Below, piece after piece: positions 28,357-36,317 of a stretch of DNA of 64,000 nt; position 1 is the stretch's first letter; the number at the start of each line of letters is the position of its first letter. This stretch comes from Bacillus sp. FJAT-49736 (GTDB lineage: Bacteria; Bacillota; Bacilli; Bacillales; Bacillaceae_C). Location of the stretch: positions 1,444,960 through 1,508,959 of the forward strand of contig NZ_JAGYPI010000001.1 of the NCBI RefSeq assembly GCF_018343615.1, given 5' to 3'. Both the position numbers and the translations under genes were made by a program. The notes beneath the pieces are model-generated. The model saw only the letters and a list, made by a program, of their open reading frames with translations. It did no database searches and was not told where the DNA came from.

Positions 28357-28811
28357 TAAGAAAAAATGTTAGTCTTTTTACTCTTTGAAACATCGAGTGA
28401 TTATCCTTAAAGTGAATCCAGTCCTAAACTTTAAATCCTTCGTTGTTAGCTCATTATATACGTTTAATGTATTGCGCACACAAATAGGTACTAATCAGCC
28501 TCCACCAGCTACCATACTTTTCCCAATCCACACTTATAAAAATGACTTCAACTTAATAGCTATTATTCACTTTTCCTTTCAAATAGTACAAATCAAAGTT
28601 GGCAAAGCACTCGCTTATGAAGCAATCATATCAAGAACCCATGAATGTGCTATCAGAGCCTTATGTTTCCTTTCTCCTTCCACAGATATTCCTTAAGGAA
28701 ATATAAATAATTTACTATTACTATATAATTCGGAAAAAATTTATTAATACTTCTTAATATTAATTTTATACATTAAAAATCTTTATAAGTTACACAGAAC
28801 CCTTTTTAGTA
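28357..28811. other. Long intergenic stretch without a supported gene
   Basis: About 455 bp. A 103-codon plus-strand frame (28385-28696) lacks a ribosome site and looks unlike a protein. On the minus strand, fragments such as SVEGERKHKALIAHSWVLD look coding-like but are broken by stops, which might mark a decayed gene. Nothing firm. Confidence 0.3.
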
Positions 28812-28812
28812 A

Positions 28813-28856
28813 AATAAAAAAGAGCAGAAGAAAAAAAACATTTCTCTGCTACTTTT
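28813..28856 (-). terminator. Terminator downstream of the SDR gene
   Basis: AGCAGAAGAAA (28823-28833) pairs with TTTCTCTGCT (28841-28850) with a small bulge; on the minus strand CUUUUUUAUUUU follows. Confidence 0.75.
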
Positions 28857-28886
28857 ATATGTAACTCGGTTATCTATTATATCTCA

Positions 28887-29636
28887 TTATCGACCTAACC
28901 AACCGCCATCCACTGCAAGCAAGTGTCCATGAATATAATTGGATGCTTCAGATGCAAGAAATATAACTGTTCCCATGAAATCTTCCGGTTTGCCCCAACG
29001 ACCTGCCGGAATTCGCTCAAGAATTTGACGACTTCGTGTTTCATCATGAATTAAAGCCTCATTCATATCTGTTGCAATATAGCCTGGTACAATAGCGTTT
29101 ACATTTACATTTTCCTTTGCCCATTCATTAGATAATGCTTTTGTAAGCTGAGCTACCCCGCCTTTAGCAGCTGCATAAGCCGGAACGGTAAATCCTCCTT
29201 GGAAGGATAAAAGGGAAGCCATGTTGATGATTTTTCCTTTTCGTTGTGGAACCATATATTTACCCGCTTCCTGACATAAAATCCAGACACTTTTTAAATT
29301 CACCTGAATTACATCATCCCAATCCTGTTCAGAGAATGAAACAGAAGGAGACCTACGTTGAATTCCTGCATTGTTTACAAGAATATCAATTTTTCCGAGA
29401 GAATGGACAATAGTTGGGATCGCATCTCGTACTTGATTAAGATTTTCCATATCACATGGGATTATGATACATTTTTGTCCTATACTTTCAATCTCTTTTT
29501 TCACTGTCTCATCATTCGGATTGCGTTGAAGCAGTGCAACTGTTGCTCCTGCCTTCGCTAAAGCAATCGCCATACTTTTTCCAATTCCTCTTGTAGCTCC
29601 CGTAATAGCTGCTACTTTTCCATCTAGTCCAAACAT
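28887..29636 (-). CDS. Short-chain dehydrogenase: gluconate 5-dehydrogenase or 2-deoxy-D-gluconate 3-dehydrogenase type
   Basis: A 249-residue NAD(P)-dependent SDR. The cofactor motif is TGATRGIG (13-20), NNAG at about 88-91, catalytic Ser in NMASLLS and YxxxK as YAAAKGG (about 154-158); the C-terminus is VDGGWLGR. Sequence resembles IdnO/Gno (5-ketogluconate to gluconate) and KduD (pectin and uronate breakdown). The gene is 12 bp downstream of a zinc dehydrogenase of L-idonate/sorbitol dehydrogenase type and near a GntR-like regulator, an arrangement that fits an L-idonate to 5-ketogluconate to gluconate route. KduD remains a real alternative, since no kinase or transporter is adjacent to settle the substrate. 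Confidence 0.85.
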   Translation of the reverse strand: MFGLDGKVAAITGATRGIGKSMAIALAKAGATVALLQRNPNDETVKKEIESIGQKCIIIPCDMENLNQVRDAIPTIVHSLGKIDILVNNAGIQRRSPSVSFSEQDWDDVIQVNLKSVWILCQEAGKYMVPQRKGKIINMASLLSFQGGFTVPAYAAAKGGVAQLTKALSNEWAKENVNVNAIVPGYIATDMNEALIHDETRSRQILERIPAGRWGKPEDFMGTVIFLASEASNYIHGHLLAVDGGWLGR

Positions 29637-29648
29637 ATTTCTTCCCCC

Positions 29649-30674
29649 TTACAAGCTTGGCTGAAACAGTACTTTTAATGATTCTTCTGGATTTGTCATT
29701 AATTCAAACCCTCTTTTAATTTCATCCAACGGCAATTGATGAGATATTAAAGGTGTAACATCTATTTGCCCTGTTGCCATCATATGGATAGCTGCAGAAA
29801 AATCGGAATGGGTGTAACATCTTGTTGTTGTTAATGACAATTCACGGAAATGCATCGCAGCGAGATCAATTGTTGGTGGCTGCTTGTACACGCTTACGAC
29901 AGTGATTTGTCCTTGAGTTTTGCATGCATGGATCATTTGATTTGCGGTAATATTGTTTCCTGCCACTTCAAAAACCACATCGGCACCAATTCCATTTGTT
30001 GCTGTCTTTACTTCTTCCACAACATCTACATTTTTTCCATCCAAAGCGATAAAACCAAGTTCCTTTGCCTTCCCTAAACGGTATGGACTAATATCAGAAA
30101 TGAAAATCTTCCTCGCACCAGCTAATTTAGCTGTCATTGCAATTAATAAACCAATTGGGCCGGCTCCTAAAACAAGAACAGTATCCCCTACTTTAAGATT
30201 AGATCTGCGTACTGTATGAATACCTACTGCTACCGGTTCTGCTACAGCGGCATGTGCATCAGAAAGATTATCCGGTACTTTATGGAGTCGGTGAAGTGGA
30301 ACGCTTACATATTCAGCAAATCCACCGTGCCAATCGATCCCAATCAATCCAAGTGTTCGACATACATGTGAATTTCCAGATAAACAGGCATCACATTTTC
30401 CACAGCTAATAGTAGGCTCCACTGCGATCCTGTCACCTACTTTGAAAGTGGATTCTCCATTTATTTCTACAACAACACCGCTGAATTCATGTCCCAATGC
30501 AAGAGGAGCTTTCGCACGCGGATGTTTTCCGGCATAAATCATCATATCGGTACCGCAGATTCCTGCAAAAGATACTTTTATTAATGCTTCCCCTGATTTT
30601 GCCATTGGTTTATCCAGTTCGCCAGTCATTACATTTTTTTCAGATATATACAATCCAGCTTTCATCTTCACCAT
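29649..30674 (-). CDS. Zinc-dependent medium-chain dehydrogenase (L-idonate/polyol dehydrogenase type)
   Basis: A 341-residue MDR enzyme oxidising a secondary alcohol with NAD(P)+. The catalytic zinc site is GICGTD (Cys near 40) and GHEFSG (His-Glu near 63-64). The structural zinc site is CGKCDACLSGNSHVC, four cysteines intact. The nucleotide fold has VLGAGPIGLL near 168-177, and the next Asp (ISDIS) suggests NAD preference. TAGGAGTGG precedes the ATG at good spacing. It is first in a two-gene unit with the SDR. A palindromic GntR-type operator lies 30 bp upstream (30704-30717), so the pair has its own regulated promoter. The precise polyol or sugar acid is inferred from context only. Confidence 0.85.
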   Translation of the reverse strand: MVKMKAGLYISEKNVMTGELDKPMAKSGEALIKVSFAGICGTDMMIYAGKHPRAKAPLALGHEFSGVVVEINGESTFKVGDRIAVEPTISCGKCDACLSGNSHVCRTLGLIGIDWHGGFAEYVSVPLHRLHKVPDNLSDAHAAVAEPVAVGIHTVRRSNLKVGDTVLVLGAGPIGLLIAMTAKLAGARKIFISDISPYRLGKAKELGFIALDGKNVDVVEEVKTATNGIGADVVFEVAGNNITANQMIHACKTQGQITVVSVYKQPPTIDLAAMHFRELSLTTTRCYTHSDFSAAIHMMATGQIDVTPLISHQLPLDEIKRGFELMTNPEESLKVLFQPSL

Positions 30675-30703
30675 ATTATTACCACTCCTATTTTCTCTTG
30701 AAT

Positions 30704-30717
30704 ACTTGTCGACAAGT
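30704..30717. promoter_or_regulatory. GntR-type operator upstream of the dehydrogenase genes
   Basis: Perfect 14-bp palindrome ACTTGTCGACAAGT. It has the same TTGT-N2-ACAA core as the site at 31457-31466 and closely resembles the B. subtilis GntR operator as I recall it (ATACTTGTATACAAGTAT). Confidence 0.75.
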
Positions 30718-30731
30718 TGGTTTAAAAAAAT

Positions 30732-31424
30732 TTAGTTATCTACAGAAATCGTTTTGGAAAGAACATTGCCAACGGTTTTTCTAGTATCTTCAAAATGTGT
30801 ACGATTCATTTTTTCCATGTAATCGCTGTCTTTTGAAATAAGCGCTTGAACAATGGAACGATGTTTTTCAATTAAAGAACTTACTTCATGTGTTTCTTCT
30901 GTAAATCGTCTTTCCGTTGCAACCAATAAAAAAGTGAGGATAACATTTCGTAAATTGTTCCACAAATGTAAGATTCTTGTGTGATTTGCAGCTAAAATTA
31001 TTTCTAGATGGAAATGTAAATCAAGGTAGGAAAACTCAACATAATCCTGATGTTTAGCAGCCAATTCCATTTTATCCACCATTTGATTAAGCTTATTAAT
31101 TAATTCTTCGTTTGGAAGTTGACAAATGCGTTGCATTACAAACGTTTCGATTAAAATCCGGACATCCTGCATCTCTTCCACGTCCTTCTGAGTTAATCCT
31201 TGAACGATCGCTCCCATTCGTTCCAATCGGATTAAACCTTCGTTGGACAATGTCTTAAAGGCCTCTCTGACAGGAGATCTGCTGATTTCGTATTCAGATG
31301 CAATCTGATTTTCGGATAATACTGTACCGATTTTAATACTGCCTTCGATTATTTTTAATCGTAGCTCACTGGCAACTTTTTCTCCCAAAGACAATCCCTG
31401 TAACCATTCGTTAGGATATTGCAC
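30732..31424 (-). CDS. GntR-family transcriptional regulator (FCD subfamily, GntR-like)
   Basis: A 230-residue repressor. The winged-helix domain (about 12-78) contains VASELRLKIIEGSIKIGTVLSENQIA and the recognition segment EYEISRSPVREAFKTLSNEGLIRLERMGA. The C-terminal FCD ligand domain is all-helical with metal-site-like His and Asp residues (DLHFHLEI, LIEKHRSIVQAL, RTHFED). The DNA-binding half looks very like B. subtilis GntR, the gluconate-responsive repressor. Two palindromes with its expected core sit at the promoter of the downstream dehydrogenases and at its own promoter, so autoregulation plus control of the dehydrogenases is a sound inference. Gluconate or a related sugar acid is the likely inducer. 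Confidence 0.88.
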   Translation of the reverse strand: MQYPNEWLQGLSLGEKVASELRLKIIEGSIKIGTVLSENQIASEYEISRSPVREAFKTLSNEGLIRLERMGAIVQGLTQKDVEEMQDVRILIETFVMQRICQLPNEELINKLNQMVDKMELAAKHQDYVEFSYLDLHFHLEIILAANHTRILHLWNNLRNVILTFLLVATERRFTEETHEVSSLIEKHRSIVQALISKDSDYMEKMNRTHFEDTRKTVGNVLSKTISVDN

Positions 31425-31456
31425 TATTTATTTTCCCTTCCACTATATTTGTATTC

Positions 31457-31466
31457 TTGTATACAA
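31457..31466. promoter_or_regulatory. GntR-type operator at the regulator's own promoter
   Basis: Palindrome TTGTATACAA, flanked by C and C, 33 bp upstream of the regulator's ATG. It shares TTGT-N2-ACAA with the site at 30704-30717. A near-cre sequence TGTAAGCGCTATAC lies further upstream at 31514-31527. Confidence 0.7.
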
Positions 31467-31558
31467 CTTTATTTAAAGTATAAAATATTGCTGACAATTT
31501 TGTAAAGTTAAAATGTAAGCGCTATACGATAAATATTTTTATAGTTTTTTAATAGAGG

Positions 31559-31589
31559 AATAAGGGGAGTACGCTTACCTCCCCTTATT
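31559..31589 (-). terminator. Strong hairpin after the cytochrome bd operon
   Basis: AATAAGGGGAG pairs perfectly with CTCCCCTTATT around a 9-nt loop. It follows cydS on the minus strand. The run after it is not purely U-rich, so termination efficiency is uncertain. Confidence 0.6.
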
Positions 31590-31624
31590 GAATGTATAGT
31601 TAGTATATCTTCAGCGGAGAAAAT

Positions 31625-31735
31625 CTACTCTCCATTCTTTTGAACTGGACCATCTTTTAAAGCTAAGTAAAAGCTAATAACAATGGAAGCTGCCACAATA
31701 ATAAAAGGTGCATAGAAAATTAGGAAATTCTCCAT
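31625..31735 (-). CDS. cydS: Cytochrome bd oxidase small subunit CydS-like
   Basis: A 36-residue single-helix protein: MENFLIFYAPFIIVAASIVI then SFYLALKDGPVQKNGE. It begins 12 bp after the cydB stop, with AAGGGGGAG upstream of the ATG. It closely resembles the CydS subunit seen in the Geobacillus cytochrome bd structure, in length, in the FLI-YAP start and in the LKD after the helix. CydS packs against CydA near the haems and stabilises the oxidase. It is easily missed because of its size. Confidence 0.88.
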   Translation of the reverse strand: MENFLIFYAPFIIVAASIVISFYLALKDGPVQKNGE

Positions 31736-31747
31736 ATTTACTCCCCC

Positions 31748-32773
31748 TTACACATGTCCTTTTTCTTTTCCCTTCACATAATCCTTATCAAATAGAAATA
31801 ATTTAAGGACTAAATATAACGAAGGGATTAGCAGGCAAAAACCTAAAATAAAGACAACAACTAGTGCGGTTGCCATCGCTTCATTTGTAAATGAATCATA
31901 CAAAGTTAAATATGGATACAGTAGGTACGGATAATGTGACACACCATACGCGTAAAAAGCAAAAGCGAATTGTCCAATTAAAAGTGCCAATGCTATTCCA
32001 TAGTTCCTTCGTTTCCATATGAATAATACAGTAATTATGAACATAATAGCGGAGATAGCAAACAAATACCATACATTGATCATGCGATGAAAATGCTCAG
32101 GATTATGTTTGCGCAGTTCCACCATAATTCCTATTACAGAAATGGCTAATGGTCCCGCCCAAATCATAGCATACTTTCTTAGTAAGCTCGTTGCTCCAAC
32201 GTCATTTGCTTTATCAGCGTACCAGGTTAAGAAAACAGCCGAAATAAAAAGTACTGCTGAAATTGCGAGGACCACGATACTCCAGGTGAATGTGTTAGTA
32301 AATAGCGACCAGTAATCTAATACCGGCTTACCGTTTTGTAAGGAAACAAATCCTCCTTCGGAAATCGTTAACACAACGGATAACGCCGCAGGGATCATCA
32401 AGCCTGATGCTCCGTACATAAAAGAATATCCTTTATGTCCTCGTGATCCATAGGATTCAAATGCATAGTAGCTGCCTCGAATCGCAAGTAAAATAATCCC
32501 TATACTGACAGGTATAAGCAAGGTTGTTCCATAGTAAAAAGCTGTCTTCGGAAAAAATCCAACGATTCCTACAAAAAAGAACACTAAAAATACATTCGTT
32601 ATTTCCCACACTGGTGATAAATATCGTTGGATGATATGGGTTAAAATATGCTGGCGACCAGTTAATAGACTATAGGCATTAAAAAAACCTGCACCAAAAT
32701 CAATCGAACCGATGATAACATAACCAAATAGGAAAAGCCAAAGTACAGATATTCCGAGTATTTCTAAATTCAT
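31748..32773 (-). CDS. cydB: Cytochrome bd quinol oxidase subunit II
   Basis: Membrane subunit II of the high-affinity quinol oxidase, 341 residues with about nine hydrophobic segments. The N-terminus SVLWLFLFGYVIIGSIDFGAGFF is characteristic, as is RYLSPVWEITNVFLVFFFVGIVGFFPKTAFYYG near 50-82. CydB has the same fold as CydA without haem and completes the heterodimer. Its ATG overlaps the cydA stop by four bases, implying coupled translation. The CydDC exporter genes needed for assembly are not in the window. Confidence 0.93.
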   Translation of the reverse strand: MNLEILGISVLWLFLFGYVIIGSIDFGAGFFNAYSLLTGRQHILTHIIQRYLSPVWEITNVFLVFFFVGIVGFFPKTAFYYGTTLLIPVSIGIILLAIRGSYYAFESYGSRGHKGYSFMYGASGLMIPAALSVVLTISEGGFVSLQNGKPVLDYWSLFTNTFTWSIVVLAISAVLFISAVFLTWYADKANDVGATSLLRKYAMIWAGPLAISVIGIMVELRKHNPEHFHRMINVWYLFAISAIMFIITVLFIWKRRNYGIALALLIGQFAFAFYAYGVSHYPYLLYPYLTLYDSFTNEAMATALVVVFILGFCLLIPSLYLVLKLFLFDKDYVKGKEKGHV

Positions 32774-34116
32774 CGTACATCACCGCTCCTCTCTGCATGA
32801 CGATCGGCAATTTCCTGCTCAATTGGATTGCGGATAAACATTCGACGAAGCACTACCACACTGCCTATTCCTAGTATGATGTATAGTATACAGAATAAGA
32901 TAAGCATTAGGTCAACATGTTCACTGGTAGTTGCTGCATCGGCAACCTTCATATATTTGTATAATATCCATGGCTGACGGCCAACTTCAGCAAGCCACCA
33001 ACCAGCTTCTAACGCAATTATAGTCAGTGGACCTCCAGCTACCATTAACCATCGGAACCATTTAGAGGAAATGAATTTCCAGTTTCTATTCATTCCAAAT
33101 ACGTATACTGCTGATAAAACAATCATAAACATACCGATGAGAACCATCGTATCAAATAGATAGTGAATATAAAGTGGAGGAGTTTCCTCTTTAGGAAATT
33201 CATTTAACCCCGTTACCTTCGCGAAAGGATTATTATGTGCTAAAACGCTCAAAGCATAAGGTACTTTAATGGCATATTTTACATTCTCGCCATCTGTTAC
33301 ACCGAATAAAATAAGACTTGCATTCTTGCCAGTTTCAAAATGCCACTCGGCTGCAGCTAATTTTTCCGGCTGATATTTAACTAAATATTTAGCAGAAAAA
33401 TCTCCTATTAATAAGGCTGCAAGGGAAAAAATCAAACCTAGTTTCATAAATAAGAATAGTGATTTTTGATGGTATGGATGATTAGACCCCTTTAATATTC
33501 TATATGCTGCAATAGCGGCTAAAACGAACGCAGAAGTCATATAGGCAGTAACAAGTACATGTCCTACTTTGGTAGGCATTGCCGGATTAAGCATCGCAAG
33601 GATAGGCTGAATATTCACTAGTTGACCGTTTACAACATCAAATCCGCGTGGAGCATTCATAAATGCATTTACAATCGTTATAAAAACAGCTGACATTGAG
33701 GCACCAATGGCTACTGGAATCAACAATAATAAATGCTTTTTTTGATTTTCAAAACGGTCCCATGTATATAAATAAATTCCTAAGAAAATAGCCTCAAAGA
33801 AAAATGCAAAGGTTTCCATGAAAAGCGGTAAAGCTATCACATTACCTGCAAGCTGCATAAAATTCGGCCATAATAATGATAATTGCAATCCAATGGCTGT
33901 TCCCGTTACAACTCCTACTGCAACGGTGATGACAAAACCGCGTGCCAGTCTTCTTGCTAATAGAATATAATGCTCATCGTTCTTTTTAATACCTAGCCAC
34001 TGAGCAATCATAATCATTAGTGGTACACCAACTCCAATAGTGGCGTAGATGATGTGAAATGTTAAGGTGAGTTCTGTTAAGACACGACTAAAAAATACAG
34101 CATTTTCGCTGTTCAT
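32770..34116 (-). CDS. cydA: Cytochrome bd quinol oxidase subunit I
   Basis: Catalytic subunit I, 448 residues. It oxidises quinol and reduces O2 at the haem b595/d site. Haem ligands and family motifs visible: LTFHIIYATIGVGVP near residue 18 (b595 ligand His), KVGHVLVTAYMTSAF near 185 (b558 His), and GRQPWILYKYMK near 380, the hallmark of CydA. The length fits the short-Q-loop class typical of Bacillus. The start has TAAGGGGGAT upstream, where the ribosome site overlaps the stop of the 31-residue gene before it. No clean Rex or Fnr box could be identified in the upstream region. Confidence 0.95.
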   Translation of the reverse strand: MNSENAVFFSRVLTELTLTFHIIYATIGVGVPLMIMIAQWLGIKKNDEHYILLARRLARGFVITVAVGVVTGTAIGLQLSLLWPNFMQLAGNVIALPLFMETFAFFFEAIFLGIYLYTWDRFENQKKHLLLLIPVAIGASMSAVFITIVNAFMNAPRGFDVVNGQLVNIQPILAMLNPAMPTKVGHVLVTAYMTSAFVLAAIAAYRILKGSNHPYHQKSLFLFMKLGLIFSLAALLIGDFSAKYLVKYQPEKLAAAEWHFETGKNASLILFGVTDGENVKYAIKVPYALSVLAHNNPFAKVTGLNEFPKEETPPLYIHYLFDTMVLIGMFMIVLSAVYVFGMNRNWKFISSKWFRWLMVAGGPLTIIALEAGWWLAEVGRQPWILYKYMKVADAATTSEHVDLMLILFCILYIILGIGSVVVLRRMFIRNPIEQEIADRHAERSGDVR

Positions 34117-34129
34117 CTATAAATCCCCC

Positions 34130-34225
34130 TTAGCTTGCAAAAATACGTCCAATGAATGACAAAAGCATAATAGCAGCAACAATAAAAGTTACCCATATTA
34201 ATTTTTTCTCCTGTCTTTTATACAT
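34130..34225 (-). CDS. 31-residue membrane peptide upstream of cydA
   Basis: ATG at 34225 reads MYKRQEKKLIWVTFIVAAIM then LLSFIGRIFAS and TAA. A basic N-terminus precedes one hydrophobic helix of about 20 residues. AAAGGAG lies upstream of the start, and the stop codon is fused to the cydA ribosome site (TAAGGGGG), 13 bp before the cydA ATG. It therefore looks translated and coupled to cydA. It may be a further accessory subunit of the oxidase (compare CydX and CydS) or a leader peptide controlling cydA. I do not recognise a named family. Confidence 0.65.
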   Translation of the reverse strand: MYKRQEKKLIWVTFIVAAIMLLSFIGRIFAS

Positions 34226-34430
34226 AGAAACAGCTCCTTTATTACTATATTACCTGCATAAAGTGTCTTTCTAACCAGAATTATTGACAGAATTACAACG
34301 TATTCATGATAAACATGTGAAATAAAGTATGTGTAAATAGTGAATTTCTTTCCAATCTGTGACATAATCATATTTTGCCATTTACAGGCAAGTGCGATTC
34401 AAAACCTCACTAGAAAATAACTTTATAGAG

Positions 34431-34467
34431 AAAAAGAGTGCTTTGATTTGTAACCATAAGCACTCTT
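34431..34467 (-). terminator. Terminator of the pspA-ydjGHI operon
   Basis: AAGAGTGCTT (34434-34443) pairs perfectly with AAGCACTCTT (34458-34467); on the minus strand UUUUUCUCU follows. Confidence 0.8.
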
Positions 34468-34501
34468 CGTAGATTTACTATTCTTTTAGCCCTTCTTCTA
34501 A

Positions 34502-35485
34502 TTAGACAAGCTTTTGCCCACAGTTTGGACAAAAGTTTGCCCCTTCTGTTTTCGTACCGCAATTAGGGCAGAAGTTTGGCTTTTGTTGTTCATTTCCATG
34601 CGATTGTGACTGGATAGGAGTATTTTTCGAATCTGAGGATTCATTTTGATTCATTTTATTTAACATTTGATTCGCAATATTCATCCCCATCATCATTCCC
34701 GCCATATCAGATGCAGTTCCACCACTCATTTTTCCTGAAGACATTCCATCAATCATGGAAATTTGCTGATATTTATCGATATTTCCAACCATACCAAAGG
34801 AAGCGTTTTTCGTAACCATATCTTGAATCTCTTTTGGATAGTTAAAACTCATAACATGGAATTCCGTTATAGTCATTCCAGTATCCATAATCTCCATATC
34901 TAAATCTTCTCGAATTCCTTTAGAAATTTCAAATGAATTTGCTTGAAGATTAAACATGTCCTTTCCTTCTTTTGTAATCCATTTCATCAGCAGCTGATCG
35001 AGAATAGAAGTGATACGGATTTTTATATCCTCCACTACATATTGGTCCTTCACACCTGCAATTTTATCAATTAAGGCAATATAATCAGTTACTTTAAAAT
35101 TAAAGGTTCCATTAGCTCTAATCGGCATTCCACCAGGAAGTCCAGCTGTTGGGATATTTATTGCGTTTTTTGTCCCCCATTTTACAGTGAACTCCTTCGT
35201 ATTTACAAACAGTACTTCCACTCTCATACCGCTGTTAAATCCGAATTTGAAGCCCTTTAATGTGGACAAGAAAGGAATAATTTGTGATTCAATATCGTAC
35301 TCGCCCTCATCCTTAAATATTCCTTCAATCTTTCCGTTATTTAAAAATATGGCATCTTGGCCTGGTCGAATAATTAATTTACTTCCTTTTTTTATTTCAC
35401 GATTTCCCCATTTATAGAAAATCATATCATCTCTAAATTCTTGCCATTCTACTACATTTGCAAATTGATTTTTGAAAAAAGACAT
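34502..35485 (-). CDS. ydjI: SPFH-domain/virion-core-like protein YdjI
   Basis: A 327-residue cytoplasmic protein. Residues about 1-240 form an SPFH (band 7)-like domain (NQFANVVEW at the start, IIRPGQDAIFLNNGKIEGIF, YVVEDIKIRITSILDQLL). A Met/Gly-rich segment (about 245-275) and a polar linker follow. The C-terminus holds two zinc knuckles, FCPNCGTK and FCPNCGQK. In B. subtilis, YdjI anchors PspA to the membrane together with YdjG and YdjH during envelope stress (established for that organism). The order pspA-ydjG-ydjH-ydjI is retained here, which supports the same role. It is the last gene before a terminator. Confidence 0.9.
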   Translation of the reverse strand: MSFFKNQFANVVEWQEFRDDMIFYKWGNREIKKGSKLIIRPGQDAIFLNNGKIEGIFKDEGEYDIESQIIPFLSTLKGFKFGFNSGMRVEVLFVNTKEFTVKWGTKNAINIPTAGLPGGMPIRANGTFNFKVTDYIALIDKIAGVKDQYVVEDIKIRITSILDQLLMKWITKEGKDMFNLQANSFEISKGIREDLDMEIMDTGMTITEFHVMSFNYPKEIQDMVTKNASFGMVGNIDKYQQISMIDGMSSGKMSGGTASDMAGMMMGMNIANQMLNKMNQNESSDSKNTPIQSQSHGNEQQKPNFCPNCGTKTEGANFCPNCGQKLV

Positions 35486-35525
35486 TTTTCTTCTACTCCT
35501 TCTGTCGCAAGGCTATTATCAATCA

Positions 35526-36317
35526 TTAGAACTTTCCACCGCTGCCGCTATGTGTAAAACCGCCTCTAGTAACCCCGCCACCACCGCCGCTCTTGTTATT
35601 ATTAGAAGGCTTCCTCTGTTTTGTCACCGTTTGCCTAATAAACGTATCATCCTTCCTTATTACCCTTGATGTATTAGTATCCAAATATGTCCTGGCATTT
35701 ACCGTCACTCTTCCTCCAGAGCGATATGCCATAAGCGCTACTATGATAGAAGCAACCCCTAGAGAGACTATTAACTGAAACCACCATTTGAATAAAATAT
35801 TATCTGGGTTGATACCCGGTTTATATCCCATATAGTCATGAGATAGCTGAATAAAGGACGAAAAAGCTTGAAAATACTTACCTTTTGATATATCCGGGGT
35901 TATTTTATTTCGTATCAATTCCAACCGATTATTATCCAAGTACTTCTCTGCTTTTTGGAATCCTGCTAAATATACATTTCTTTCTTTCATATCAATAAAT
36001 AGAATAGCAGTATTTCCGTTCGGCTTGTCATAGCCCGGAGCGTGATCATCATAATAATCCTCTACATATTGAACATAATCCTTTCCATCTGTTCCATTTA
36101 CCGTAAGGATTATAAAAGCAGTATCTCTATCTTTGCTTTGCTCATTAGCTAAGGCTTCTAATTTTTCCGCTTCTTTTTTTGTTAATAGTTTTGCTTCATC
36201 ATATACAAAACGTTTCTGATGAGGTGATGCTGCATTTACTAATTTTGTAAAAGGCAATAGTGCTATGATAAAAGCCACGAAAAGGAAAACCCCTCGTGTC
36301 ATTAGCTTTTTGCTCAC
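35526..36317 (-). CDS. ydjH: TPM-domain membrane protein YdjH
   Basis: A 263-residue protein starting with a signal-like helix (LFVAFIIALLPFTKLVNA), then an extracytoplasmic TPM domain (KRFVYDEAKLLTKKEAEKLEAL, about 33-165), a second hydrophobic helix (about 185-205) and a Gly-rich tail ending GGFTHSGSGGKF. I chose GTG 36317, which overlaps the ydjG stop (G-TGA) and gives a signal sequence at the N-terminus; ATG at codon 6 is the alternative. The earlier frame start lies well inside ydjG. YdjH forms a membrane pair with YdjG recruiting YdjI and PspA, per B. subtilis work. Confidence 0.85.
   Translation of the reverse strand: MSKKLMTRGVFLFVAFIIALLPFTKLVNAASPHQKRFVYDEAKLLTKKEAEKLEALANEQSKDRDTAFIILTVNGTDGKDYVQYVEDYYDDHAPGYDKPNGNTAILFIDMKERNVYLAGFQKAEKYLDNNRLELIRNKITPDISKGKYFQAFSSFIQLSHDYMGYKPGINPDNILFKWWFQLIVSLGVASIIVALMAYRSGGRVTVNARTYLDTNTSRVIRKDDTFIRQTVTKQRKPSNNNKSGGGGGVTRGGFTHSGSGGKF

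Noticed and set aside
28385-28696. A 103-codon plus-strand frame in the long gap
   Set aside because: No ribosome site and atypical residue use; more likely a chance frame.
34240-34400. Rex or Fnr binding site upstream of the cyd operon
   Set aside because: Fragments such as TGTGACATAATCATA and TGTGAAATAAAG only partly match; no site with both half-sites could be defended.
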